Below, piece after piece: positions 31,157 to 40,486 of a DNA stretch of 40,856 nucleotides. Origin of the DNA: an uncultured Salinisphaerales bacterium. GTDB taxonomy: Bacteria; Pseudomonadota; Gammaproteobacteria; Nevskiales; OUC007. How positions within the stretch are numbered: the stretch's first letter is position 1; each line of letters starts with the position of its first letter. The DNA lies in the NCBI GenBank assembly GCA_937896565.1, contig CALBOV010000039.1, positions 1-40,856 on the forward strand. The letters are read 5' to 3'. Made by a program: the position numbers and the translations under genes. Below the pieces are notes generated by a model. The model was not told where the DNA came from, made no database searches, and saw only the letters and a program-made list of their open reading frames with translations.

Positions 31157-32350
31157 TCAATTCCAGCGGTACTGGATGGCCGCGCTGATCACCGAAAACT
31201 GCACCAGACCGGGGTTTTCGACAGCGACATCCTGCAAGGCATACGACGCATCGGCCTCGTAGCGCTCGGCCGCGAGCGACACGACCCAGGCCGGCCAGGC
31301 ACGTTCCACGGCCACCCGGACGCTGACGGCGCCGTAGGGAGACAGGCGATAGTCGCTGGAATAGTGCGCATCGCCCCGTTCCGCATTGAAATACGGGCTG
31401 TAGAAATCCGCCCCGCTCTGCTCATACCAGCGCAGCCGCGCCTCGGCGCGCCATTGGCCGCCGATGTTCTGCAGCCATGCGGCCTCGACGGTGTCCGAGT
31501 AAACGCCCCAGTCGTCACTGTAGAAGCGCGCGTCCAGATGGACCGCGGCCGCCAGCCGTTTCAGGTAGTGGCGCAGGCGGCCGGAGACCGACAGGCGGAC
31601 ACGACGGTCCGGGCGCGCATCCGGCAACAGGTCACCGTCGACGAACACCTGCTTGTAGGGGTCGGACAGATACCCCGTTTCGTAGGCAAGCGAGGCGCCG
31701 ACCTGCGCGACGGTCCGCGCCGAGAATATCTGGCTGAACCCGACCGACGATGTCACCCGGTCGCGATCCGCGGAGATGATGCGATCGGGAAAGCGCGTGG
31801 AACCGCCATCCGTCGGGTCCAGCTGATCGTAGGAATAGCCGATCGCCGCGCTGAGCGTGCGCTGGCGCTCGTCGAATTCCCACTCGCCCTCCAGCCCGCC
31901 GGTCAGCGCGAGATAGTCGTTCTCCGTGGAAATCCCCAGTAGCAGCGCCTTGGCGCCCGTCTCCTCGTGACGGGTGAGCCGGGTCATCAGGTCGTAGCGA
32001 TCCTCCTGAATGGTTGCACCCGACATCACCTGCACCGGCCGGCCATCCGCGCCTGGCGTGATGAACCAGGGCGAGGCCCCGGACATCGTCTCGATCATCA
32101 CGTCGGTTTCCAGCTCCAGCTCGTCGCCGAGCGGTCTGGAAAGCTGGAACTGGTGGGTGGAAATCTCGTAGCGGCTGGCGCTGCCGCCGGACAACCTGTC
32201 GTCCGGCAGGTCGTCCTCGCTGTAGTACGAATAGCGGTAGCCGACCGTTGGCTCGTCGACGGTGCCCGCGCGCGCGGGGCCGGAATAGACGGGCAACGCG
32301 GACGCCGCCGCCGTCAGCACGGCCAGCGTGCTCTTCTGGTGATGCGCCAT
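31157..32350 (-). CDS. DUF3570-family outer-membrane beta-barrel protein
   Basis: YRYSYYSEDDLP..., RYEISTHQFQLSRPLGDELELETDVMIETMSGASPWF; C-terminal IQYRWN; next to DUF4266-like gene. Confidence 0.75.
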   Translation of the reverse strand: MAHHQKSTLAVLTAAASALPVYSGPARAGTVDEPTVGYRYSYYSEDDLPDDRLSGGSASRYEISTHQFQLSRPLGDELELETDVMIETMSGASPWFITPGADGRPVQVMSGATIQEDRYDLMTRLTRHEETGAKALLLGISTENDYLALTGGLEGEWEFDERQRTLSAAIGYSYDQLDPTDGGSTRFPDRIISADRDRVTSSVGFSQIFSARTVAQVGASLAYETGYLSDPYKQVFVDGDLLPDARPDRRVRLSVSGRLRHYLKRLAAAVHLDARFYSDDWGVYSDTVEAAWLQNIGGQWRAEARLRWYEQSGADFYSPYFNAERGDAHYSSDYRLSPYGAVSVRVAVERAWPAWVVSLAAERYEADASYALQDVAVENPGLVQFSVISAAIQYRWN

Positions 32351-32382
32351 GATGTCTCCTTCCCTGGCCTGGCCGATGAGGC

Positions 32383-32622
32383 CTAGTTGCAGCCGCAGCC
32401 TCCGCCGCCCAACGCGGCGTTGTCGGCCGCCGCTTCCTTGCTGACGTAGGTATGCGATCGAATCGCCGACTCCCCGGCGATGCCGGCGCTCCAGGCCATC
32501 TCCGGCCGCGCCAGATCCCCCCGTTCCCAGGGTTGCAGCGGAGTCGTCGAGCAGGCCTGGAGCCCGCCGGCGATCAACAGCGCCACCAGACAGCACACCC
32601 TGCGAATCACTATGCGAGTCAT
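32383..32622 (-). CDS. DUF4266-family small lipoprotein
   Basis: LLIAGGLQACSTTPLQPWERGDLARPEMAWS...SHTYVSKEAAADNAALGGGGCGCN. Confidence 0.85.
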   Translation of the reverse strand: MTRIVIRRVCCLVALLIAGGLQACSTTPLQPWERGDLARPEMAWSAGIAGESAIRSHTYVSKEAAADNAALGGGGCGCN

Positions 32623-32636
32623 GCCTCTCCCCCTGC

Positions 32637-33776
32637 TCAGTCGAGAATGGACCGGGCGACGATTTCCTTCATGATCTCGGAGGTCCCGGCGAAGATCCGG
32701 TTGATGCGCTCGTCCTGATACATGCGACAGATCGGGTATTCGTCCATGTAGCCCGCCCCGCCGTGCAGCTGCAGGCATTCGTCCACGGCGCGGCCATAGA
32801 CCTCACTGGCGAACAGCTTGATGCGGGCGGCGTCCTCGGCGCTGAGCTTGCCCTCGTTGTGCACCTCGACGCAGCGATCCAGGAAGCACTGGGCCATCTC
32901 GATCTCGGTGTCCAGCTCGGCCAGCTTGAAGCGGGTGTTCTGCATCTTGCTCAGCGGCTGACCGAACAGGATGCGGTCGCGGACGAACTCACGGGTCACG
33001 TTCACCGCGGCGCGCGCCGCCGGCACGTTCCCGGCGGCGGACAGCAGCCGCTCCTCGGCCAGGGCGTGCATCAGGTGGTAGAAACCCTTGCCCACGGTTC
33101 CGAGCACGTTGGACTTGGGCACCTTGACGTTGTGGAAGAACAGCTCCGCGGTGTCCTGCGCCTTCAGGCCCATCTTCTTGAGGTTGCGGCCGCGCTCGAA
33201 GCCCTCCATGCCCCGTTCGACGATGAACAATGTCATCGCATGTGGCTTGTCGGGATCGGTCTTGGCGGCCACGAAGACGATGTCCGCGAGGATGCCGTTG
33301 GAGATGTAGGTCTTGGAACCGTTGAGCAGCCAGTGATCGCCCTTGTCCTCGGCGCGGGTCTTGGTGCCCGCGATGTCGGACCCGGCACCGGGCTCGGTCA
33401 TCGCCACGGCGAGAATCTTCTTGCCGCTGATGATGTCCGGGAAGAAGCGGTCCTTCTGCTCCTCGGTGCCGAAGGTGCCCAGGTAAGGCGCGATCAGCCG
33501 GCTGTGCACGGTCATGAAGAAGCCGGGATCCCCGTGGTAGACGTTTTCCTCGATCAGGATCTGCTCGTAGCGAAAGTCGCTGATACCGGCGCCGCCGTAT
33601 TTCTCGTCGGCCCACATGCACAGGAAGCCCTGCTCTCCGGCCTTAAGGAAGGCCTCACGATCGACGATGCCCGCCTCACGCCATTTCTCGGAGTGAGGCC
33701 GGATCTCGTTCTGGAAAAACCGCCGGGCCTGGTCCCGGAACAGTTCCATTTCCGGGTCAAAGGGTTTGCGCTGCAT
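32637..33776 (-). CDS. Acyl-CoA dehydrogenase 1
   Basis: AVAMTEPGAGSDIAGTKTRA; GSKTYISNG; LQLHGGAGYMDEYPICRMYQDERINRIFAGTSEIMKEIVAR. Confidence 0.95.
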   Translation of the reverse strand: MQRKPFDPEMELFRDQARRFFQNEIRPHSEKWREAGIVDREAFLKAGEQGFLCMWADEKYGGAGISDFRYEQILIEENVYHGDPGFFMTVHSRLIAPYLGTFGTEEQKDRFFPDIISGKKILAVAMTEPGAGSDIAGTKTRAEDKGDHWLLNGSKTYISNGILADIVFVAAKTDPDKPHAMTLFIVERGMEGFERGRNLKKMGLKAQDTAELFFHNVKVPKSNVLGTVGKGFYHLMHALAEERLLSAAGNVPAARAAVNVTREFVRDRILFGQPLSKMQNTRFKLAELDTEIEMAQCFLDRCVEVHNEGKLSAEDAARIKLFASEVYGRAVDECLQLHGGAGYMDEYPICRMYQDERINRIFAGTSEIMKEIVARSILD

Positions 33777-33805
33777 TCAGGATTCTCCGTTGATACTGAT
33801 CGGCT

Positions 33806-34996
33806 TCAGAGGCTGCGGGCGATCAGTTCTTTCATGATTTCGTTGGTGCCACCGAAGATGCGCATCACGCGTGCATCGGCCCAGGCCCGGGCGACGGGGT
33901 ATTCCCACATCCAGCCGTAGCCGCCGTGGAGCTGAACGCACTCGTCGATGACGCGGTTCATCATGTCCGAGCACCAGTACTTGCCCGCCGCCGCGGCTTC
34001 CGGCGAGAGCTTGCGCTCCAGTACCAGTTCGAGACTGCGATCGACATAGCTCTGGCCAATGCCGATCTCCGAACGCATCTCGGCCAGCTTGAAACGGGTG
34101 TTCTGAAATTCGGCGATGGCCTGACCAAACGCCTTGCGGCCGCGCACGTAATCCAGGGTGTGAGCCAGCGCGGATTCCGCCCCCGCGACCGACAACACCG
34201 AGATAATCAGCCGCTCCCAGGCGAGTTCCTTCATCAACATGACGAAACCCTGGCCCAGGTAGTCCGGTCCACCGAGCACGTTTTCCTTGGGAATCCGGAC
34301 GTTGTTGAAGTACAGCTCGCAGGTGTCCTGCGCCTTCATGCCGACCTTTTTCAGGGGTTTGGCCTTCTCCACACCCTCCCGATCGGCTTCGACCAGAAAC
34401 AGGCTGATGCCCTTGGCCCCCTTCGGACCGTCACCAAGCCGCGCGGCGACGATGATCAGATCGGACAGATACCCGTTGGTGATGAAGATCTTGCTGCCGT
34501 TCAGCAGGTAATCATCGCCGTCCTCGACCACGGTGGTCTTCATCGCCTGCAGATCGGAACCGGTTCCCGGCTCCGTCATCGCGATGGCACCCACGGCCTC
34601 GCCGGAGACCAGCTTGGGCAGCCAGGTCTGCTTCTGGTCCTGGGTGCCGTAGTTGATCAGGTAAGGCGCGACGATGTCCGAGTGCACGGCCCATCCAAGC
34701 CCGGACGCGCCGGCGTACATGATCTCCTCCAGCACCACGACGCTGTAGCGCCGGTCCGCACCGATGCCCCCGAATTCCTCGGGCACCGTCAGGCAGAGCA
34801 GACCCATCTCCCCGGCCTTGTTCCAGATATCCCGGTCCACGTGCTGTTGATCCTCCCAGCGTGCGTGGTGCGGCGTGACTTCCTCTTCGATGAAGCGGCG
34901 GACGGAACGCCTGAAGTCCTCATGCTCCGACTGAAACAGCGCTCGGGGCAGCATGGGGGATAGCGGCGGCATGAATGAATTGCTTTGTGCGGACAT
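33806..34996 (-). CDS. Acyl-CoA dehydrogenase 2
   Basis: AIAMTEPGTGSDLQAMKTT; GSKIFITNG; VQLHGGYGWMWEYPVARAWADARVMRIFGGTNEIMKELIAR. Confidence 0.95.
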   Translation of the reverse strand: MSAQSNSFMPPLSPMLPRALFQSEHEDFRRSVRRFIEEEVTPHHARWEDQQHVDRDIWNKAGEMGLLCLTVPEEFGGIGADRRYSVVVLEEIMYAGASGLGWAVHSDIVAPYLINYGTQDQKQTWLPKLVSGEAVGAIAMTEPGTGSDLQAMKTTVVEDGDDYLLNGSKIFITNGYLSDLIIVAARLGDGPKGAKGISLFLVEADREGVEKAKPLKKVGMKAQDTCELYFNNVRIPKENVLGGPDYLGQGFVMLMKELAWERLIISVLSVAGAESALAHTLDYVRGRKAFGQAIAEFQNTRFKLAEMRSEIGIGQSYVDRSLELVLERKLSPEAAAAGKYWCSDMMNRVIDECVQLHGGYGWMWEYPVARAWADARVMRIFGGTNEIMKELIARSL

Positions 34997-35482
34997 TCAG
35001 TCTCTCGGTGATTGGAAATCGGTGATTCGGGTGAGGTAGAAGTACAGGGGCAAGTCATCGCCCTTGCGATCCATCACGCCCATGACCACGTCATCGTTGA
35101 CGTGCTTGAAGTGGTCCATGATCGGGTGCCGGTCGTAGATCATCGTCGCGGTCACGACGCCTCGGTAACCGACCTGACGCAGCCTTGCGGTTCCCATCAC
35201 CGGGTTTGTGACGCGGCGACCGGCGTCGTCCAGCGTGATCATGGGCTCGACATGGTCGCGCGCATGGAAGCACTTGCCGTCCCAGCCCAGGTTCCGGATC
35301 TGGCGCTCGCCGGGATGGCCGGTGTGAAACAGTCCGCCCTTCCAGTCGCCGAACAGGAATGCCTCGTCACTGATCGATCGCAGCGACTCGAAGAGCCGAG
35401 CCAGCTCGCGCTGCTCGGCGGCCGCGGCACGGGCCAGCACATCCTCGAAGGCGCTGGTCGCGTGATCTGTTGCTCTCACCAT
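34997..35482 (-). CDS. GXWXG/DUF4334-domain protein
   Basis: FGDWKGG motif; MGTARLRQVGYRGVVTATMIYDRHPIMDHFKHVNDDVVMGVMDRKG. Confidence 0.8.
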   Translation of the reverse strand: MVRATDHATSAFEDVLARAAAAEQRELARLFESLRSISDEAFLFGDWKGGLFHTGHPGERQIRNLGWDGKCFHARDHVEPMITLDDAGRRVTNPVMGTARLRQVGYRGVVTATMIYDRHPIMDHFKHVNDDVVMGVMDRKGDDLPLYFYLTRITDFQSPRD

Positions 35483-35529
35483 TGTCGTGTCGCTGTCCTG
35501 ATCGTCGGCCGGATCATCCCCCGGCCGTG

Positions 35530-37959
35530 CTAGAGCGTCTTGAGATACTCGATGATCGCGCTCACTTCCTGATCGGTCAGATTCTTGCCGAACTCGTGAC
35601 CGGCATTGCCCTGGCTGTAGAGATTCGTGTTGTAGGTCTTGCGGTCTTCCACCTGCTGCGGCGTGACCTGGGCGAACACGCCCACCTGCGCCAGATTCCA
35701 GACCAGCACCACGTTGCCGTAGAGCTGGTCGAACACGACCTGCAGCGGCGAGGCGCCATCCGTGATCGGGTTACAGGCCAGCAGCGGCGGGTTCACGGTA
35801 TCGGTCAGACAGGCGACGTCCTCGTACTTCCAGCCCAGGCGTTGCGCATCGAACGCCCGCTCCATGCTGACGTCGTAACCCATCACCGCCTGATTGATCA
35901 GTGGCCCCTCCTGACCCGCCGGCGTTGGCGTCGACACGCGCTTCCACATGTTCGGACGCTCATCCGGCTTGAGCAGTGACCGCACGTTCGGCACCGAACC
36001 GTTGTGCAGGTAGGGCGCGGTGGCCCACACGCCGTAGAGCGGCGGGGTCAGATACCCGTAAGGACGGTCTCCGCGCAGCTCGGGACGATTCTGCGGCCCG
36101 CAATCCTGATCGGTGCCGACGGTTTCCGGATAACCGAGAAAGCTGCTGGAGCCGAATTCGTTGACCGAATCGTTGTTGGTGTCGGCCCGCGCCCGATCGG
36201 TCCCGATCACGTCGTGCGGCGCGATGTAGGCGGCAATGCCTTCCATGACCGGGTCGGCCAGGAACTGCTGGTCATGGGAGAACTGCGGCGAATAGGCGCC
36301 GTGACAGCTTGCGCAGGACCCGTTGCCAGCCTCCGGGCGCGGCGGAAAATCCTCGCCCGCATCGGCCCACAAATCCTTGGTGTGGAACAGAATCGCGCCC
36401 TGCCTTGCCAGCGCCTCGTCGATCTCCAGCGGATAAACGGGAGCCTTGAGCGAACGCATCCAGATATCCGATGCCGGCGCCTGATCGCGCATCCAGTCCT
36501 CGGCATTCTCCGAGCCCAGCGGCATGTAGAAGATCAGATCGACGCGGGCGGCGTCGCCAGCGAAGAACCCGTCCTGGAACTTCAGCGGGCGGTGCCCCAT
36601 GTTCCACCATGCCGGCGTATCGCCCGATGCCGTCGACCCACTGGTCAGAACGCCGGCAAAGTGGGCGAAATCCTCCAGTCCGCTGAACCGCTCGATGTAA
36701 CTGTCCTGGGTAATGCCGAAGAAGATGTTGACGTCGCTGGCGTTGTTCGTGCCCCGGCTGGTGCCGAACAGCGAAAACAGGATGCCGGGCGACAGCGCGA
36801 TCTCGCCGATTTCGCGCGACATCAGCGCAATGTCGTGCAGGCTGTTTCCGCTGCCGTAGAGCAGCCCCAGCCCGTCGCCCTCGTCCGGCAGGCCCGCGGC
36901 CCCGGTGTGGCAGGCGTGGCAGGTGAACCCGAGACGACCCGTCCAGCTACCGTCCGGATCGCGGAACTGGGTCATGAACGCCGGCAACTGACCGCTGCCG
37001 GGGTTGGCGGGGTCATCGGCTTCCTCGTCGTTCACGGGATACGGATTGGGCGTCTGGCCGATGGGCATCCCGTAGCGCTCGGAGACCAGGCGATCGAAAT
37101 TGTCCGGCCGCTGCGTGAATCCCCACAACCGCCATAGCTGGTTGTAGTCGCTGGCGGAAATGCCCAGCAGCGGATTGGAGTGGTCGTTGCCGGCGAAGAA
37201 CGATCCCGAGGTGATCTGACCATTGCCTTCCATCAGCGCCCGCCCCTTCTCCCAGCGCTGACGCAGATCACCGCAGGTTTCCGGATGCGGCGCCTCGTTG
37301 ACCAGATCCGGATAGGCCCGGCAGTCCTTCCAGGTGACATTGAACATGACCGCCTTGTCGTCGCTGACACCGTCCTGGACCAGCGAGCGCGGATCGGCCG
37401 GGAGCACCGTGCCGTCGGGCTGCCCCTCGCAGAAGTCGAACCACAGATGCCCGCCGCGCTTGCTGCCCAGCAGGGCCAGGGTTTCGCCGCCGCCCGGCTC
37501 CCCGCCACCCGCGGCACAGCTGCCTCCGGAGGAGAAGCTGGCGATCAACGCGGCGGCGTCATCGTAGGCGGCGCTGCCCTGCGGCCATGGCGAACCGCCG
37601 GAATGGGCCCGATCGGCGGTGCCGGACGCCATCTGCAGAATCAGGGACTGATCAGCCGAGAGACTTCCGATCCGCTCCCAGGACGCCATCAGATGGTCGA
37701 AATCCTCGGTCTGGTCGCCGGACAGCATGAAGCGCTCGCCATCCGGTACGTCACCCACACCGCCAGGCACGTGACAGGTTCGGCAGTAGTCCATCCGGGG
37801 CTGAACCCGGGAGGCGAACAGCTCCGAACAGTCGGCCGGTGCAGCACCACCGCCCGCGTTATCCGACCCGCCGGCGACGTCACCATCGTAGTCACCACCC
37901 ATGCCGCAAGCCGCCAGCAATAAGGCAGCGGCAACAACGATACCGTTGGTTGACTTCAT
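35530..37959 (-). CDS. RoxA/RoxB-like c-type cytochrome lipoprotein with extra N-terminal heme domain (Rox-like 2)
   Basis: Lipobox LLLAACGMGG; three CxxCH: CRTCH (37771-37785), CHACH (36907-36921), CASCH (36301-36315); C-terminus IIEYLKTL as in paralogs. Confidence 0.75.
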   Translation of the reverse strand: MKSTNGIVVAAALLLAACGMGGDYDGDVAGGSDNAGGGAAPADCSELFASRVQPRMDYCRTCHVPGGVGDVPDGERFMLSGDQTEDFDHLMASWERIGSLSADQSLILQMASGTADRAHSGGSPWPQGSAAYDDAAALIASFSSGGSCAAGGGEPGGGETLALLGSKRGGHLWFDFCEGQPDGTVLPADPRSLVQDGVSDDKAVMFNVTWKDCRAYPDLVNEAPHPETCGDLRQRWEKGRALMEGNGQITSGSFFAGNDHSNPLLGISASDYNQLWRLWGFTQRPDNFDRLVSERYGMPIGQTPNPYPVNDEEADDPANPGSGQLPAFMTQFRDPDGSWTGRLGFTCHACHTGAAGLPDEGDGLGLLYGSGNSLHDIALMSREIGEIALSPGILFSLFGTSRGTNNASDVNIFFGITQDSYIERFSGLEDFAHFAGVLTSGSTASGDTPAWWNMGHRPLKFQDGFFAGDAARVDLIFYMPLGSENAEDWMRDQAPASDIWMRSLKAPVYPLEIDEALARQGAILFHTKDLWADAGEDFPPRPEAGNGSCASCHGAYSPQFSHDQQFLADPVMEGIAAYIAPHDVIGTDRARADTNNDSVNEFGSSSFLGYPETVGTDQDCGPQNRPELRGDRPYGYLTPPLYGVWATAPYLHNGSVPNVRSLLKPDERPNMWKRVSTPTPAGQEGPLINQAVMGYDVSMERAFDAQRLGWKYEDVACLTDTVNPPLLACNPITDGASPLQVVFDQLYGNVVLVWNLAQVGVFAQVTPQQVEDRKTYNTNLYSQGNAGHEFGKNLTDQEVSAIIEYLKTL

Positions 37960-38021
37960 GTCTCGCTCCATCGCAACCAGGCGAGCCGACGGCCCTTCAG
38001 GGCTCTCTTGCTCGCTGTTTA

Positions 38022-38033
38022 TGACTTTTGTCA
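38022..38033. promoter_or_regulatory. Shared palindromic operator copy 5 (TGACTTTTGTCA)
   Basis: Matches TGACW-NN-TGTCA upstream of Rox-like 2. Confidence 0.65.
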
Positions 38034-38124
38034 GTTTATAGGCTGGGCAACGCTTGTCAACACGCATGGATGGCGGGGACGGCCCGGCGTAATGTCCGGA
38101 TCGCCCGCGCCATCCCCGCATCGA

Positions 38125-40218
38125 TCAAAGCGTTTTCAGGTACTCGATGATTGCCCGCCGCTCCGCGTCGGTCAGCACGTCACTGAACACGTGACCGCCG
38201 TTGTCCTGGCTGAACAGGTGGGTGTTGTAGATCTTGCGATTCTCGATCTGCTGCGGCGTCCACTGCGCCAGCACGGTGGCATTGCCCAAATTCCACGTCA
38301 GCAGCACGTTGCCGTACAGCTCGGACAGAATCTGCTGCAGCAACGGGTCCTGCTCCGGCTGTAGCGGATCTCAATCCAGCAGCGGAATCGTGCCGTCGCC
38401 GCAGGCCAGTGCATCGTAGGACCAGCCCATCCGCTCGGGGTCGTAGGCGCGCTCGAGGTCGGTGTCAAAGCCCATGACCACCTGCCCCACCTGGTCCTCG
38501 CGAGCCGGCTCGGACACGCGGCGCCAGATCGCCGGGCGCTCATCGGATTTCAGCAGCGACCAGACATCCGGCACCGAACCGTTGTGCAGATACGGTGCGG
38601 TGGCCCAGATGCCGTACAGCGGTGGAGCCAGATAGCCGAGCTCGCGATCGCCACGCAAATCGTCGCGATTCTGGGCCCCGCAGTCCTGATCGGACCCGAC
38701 GGTTTCCTCATAGCCCACGAAACCGGACCCACTCGATTGCTGGACCGCCTCGTTGAACGCGTGCATGCGCTCCGGGTCCGTCTGGATGATGTCCATCGGC
38801 ACGATGTACGACGCGACACCTTCCAGGGCGGGATCGGCCAGGAACGCGGGATCGTTGGCGAAATGCGGGGAGTAGGCGCCGTGGCAGCTCGCGCAGGACC
38901 CGTTGCCGCCATCGGGCCTGGGCACCGGGTTGCCCGAATTGCCCGCCCAGAGATCCTTGACGTGGAACAGCAGCGCGCCCTGCCGGGCCAGGTCCTCGTC
39001 AATCTCCATCGGATAGGTCGGCGCCTTCAGCGACAGCATCCAGTGATCCGCAGCCTGATCATGCGCCCGGACCCATGCCCCGGCGTCCTGACCGGTGGGC
39101 ACCGGCCTGTTGTCGAGCAGCGGCGTGTAGAACGCCATGTCGACTCGCACCGCATCCGTCGGCACGACACCGTCGATGAACTTGGCCGGTCGGTGGCCGA
39201 GATTCCACCAGGCCGGCGTGTCCATCGACGCGGTCGAGCCGGAGGTCACCCAGCCGGCGAACTGCTGGCCAAAGGCGGCACCGCTGTCGGCCGGACTCGG
39301 AATCGCGGTGATGTTGGCGAACTGCGCATTGTTGGTGCCGCGACTGGCGCCGAACAGCGCGAAGATGCCCATCGGCGGCGCACCGGCAATCGCCAGATCG
39401 CGCGCGATGACGCCGATGTCGGGCAGACCGGTTCCGCTGCCGTAGAGCGCGCCGAGCGCATGCCCGTCGGCTGGTGAGCCGACCTCGCCGCTGTGACAGC
39501 CATGACAGGTCAGGCCGATGTTTCCGCTCCAGCTGCCGTCGGCGTTGCGGGTCTGGGTCATGTTGATCGGCAGCTGCCCGGAGCCGCCGTCGACCGCATT
39601 GGGATCCTCGCCCGGCAACGGGTAGGGATTGCGCTCGGTGCCCAGCGGCACGCCGAACCGCTCCGCGACCAGATAATCGAAATTGTCCGGCCGCCCGGGC
39701 AGCCCCCAGGTCACCCAGAGGTTGTTGTAGATATCCGCGGGAAACGACAGGAATCCACTGGGCTCGGTCCCGGCGAAGAAGGTCCCGGCGCCGACGGCAC
39801 CGTTGCCGACCATGAGCTGATGCCCGCGCTCCCAGCTCTCGCGCAGCTCTCCGCAGGTCTCGGGATGCGGCTGCTCGCCAACCAGTTCGGGATCGACATG
39901 GCAATCCTTCCACCAGGCGTTGAAGTGCACCGCCTTGCCGTCACTGACGCCGGGCTGCACCAGCGCCCGCGGGTCCCCGGGCAACGCCGCGCTGTCCGGC
40001 TGACCCTCACAGAAATCGAACCAGGCGTGCCCCCCATGCTTGCTGCCCAGCAGCACCAGCGAGTCACCGCCTCCCTCGTCGGGGACATCCTGCACGGGCG
40101 CATCGCCCGGTCCGCCCTCGACGTCGCCGGCACAGCCGGCAGCCCACATCACCAAGGAACAAATACCGATCAGGGCGCCCAGACGCACCGATCCTGTCAA
40201 ACCCGGCAGTTTCCGCAT
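38125..40218 (-). pseudogene. RoxA/RoxB-like di-heme cytochrome lipoprotein interrupted by in-frame TGA at 38371-38373 (Rox-like 3); may still be functional
   Basis: ORF 38371-40218 (CHGCH 39493-39507, CASCH 38881-38895, lipobox MWAAGCAG) continues in the same frame after TGA with conserved C-terminus ...IENRKIYNTHLFSQDNGGHVFSDVLTDAERRAIIEYLKTL. Confidence 0.75.
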
Positions 40219-40296
40219 GTCTCCTCCTGAGCGCCCGGCGAGGATCGTTCACTGCCCTCACTCTGAATGACGCCACGAACCACGCTACACCCATAA

Positions 40297-40308
40297 TGAC
40301 ATTTGTCA
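40297..40308. promoter_or_regulatory. Shared palindromic operator copy 6 (TGACATTTGTCA)
   Basis: Perfect TGACA-NN-TGTCA palindrome, between Rox-like 3 and the divergent acyl-CoA ligase gene. Confidence 0.72.
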
Positions 40309-40486
40309 ATTAATGCGACTGCGCCTATCCTTCGCAGCCGGAGTCGCGGGAACCGCCGGGCGCGGAACACATGACATTGCCGTTGTCACTGGGGCAGACT
40401 CGGTGTCGACGCGACAGCGGGTTTTTCACGATGAAACATCCCGACGACGACAGATCGCGAATCCAAAAACTTCGGCGAGGAGACAC

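Noticed and set aside
32763-33920. 385-aa plus-strand ORF antisense to acyl-CoA dehydrogenase 1
   Set aside because: Shadow ORF caused by high GC codon bias; no motif.
38343-38400. Confident selenoprotein call for Rox-like 3
   Set aside because: TGA at a Cys position is suggestive, but no clear SECIS hairpin was found and sel genes cannot be seen; kept only as one hypothesis.
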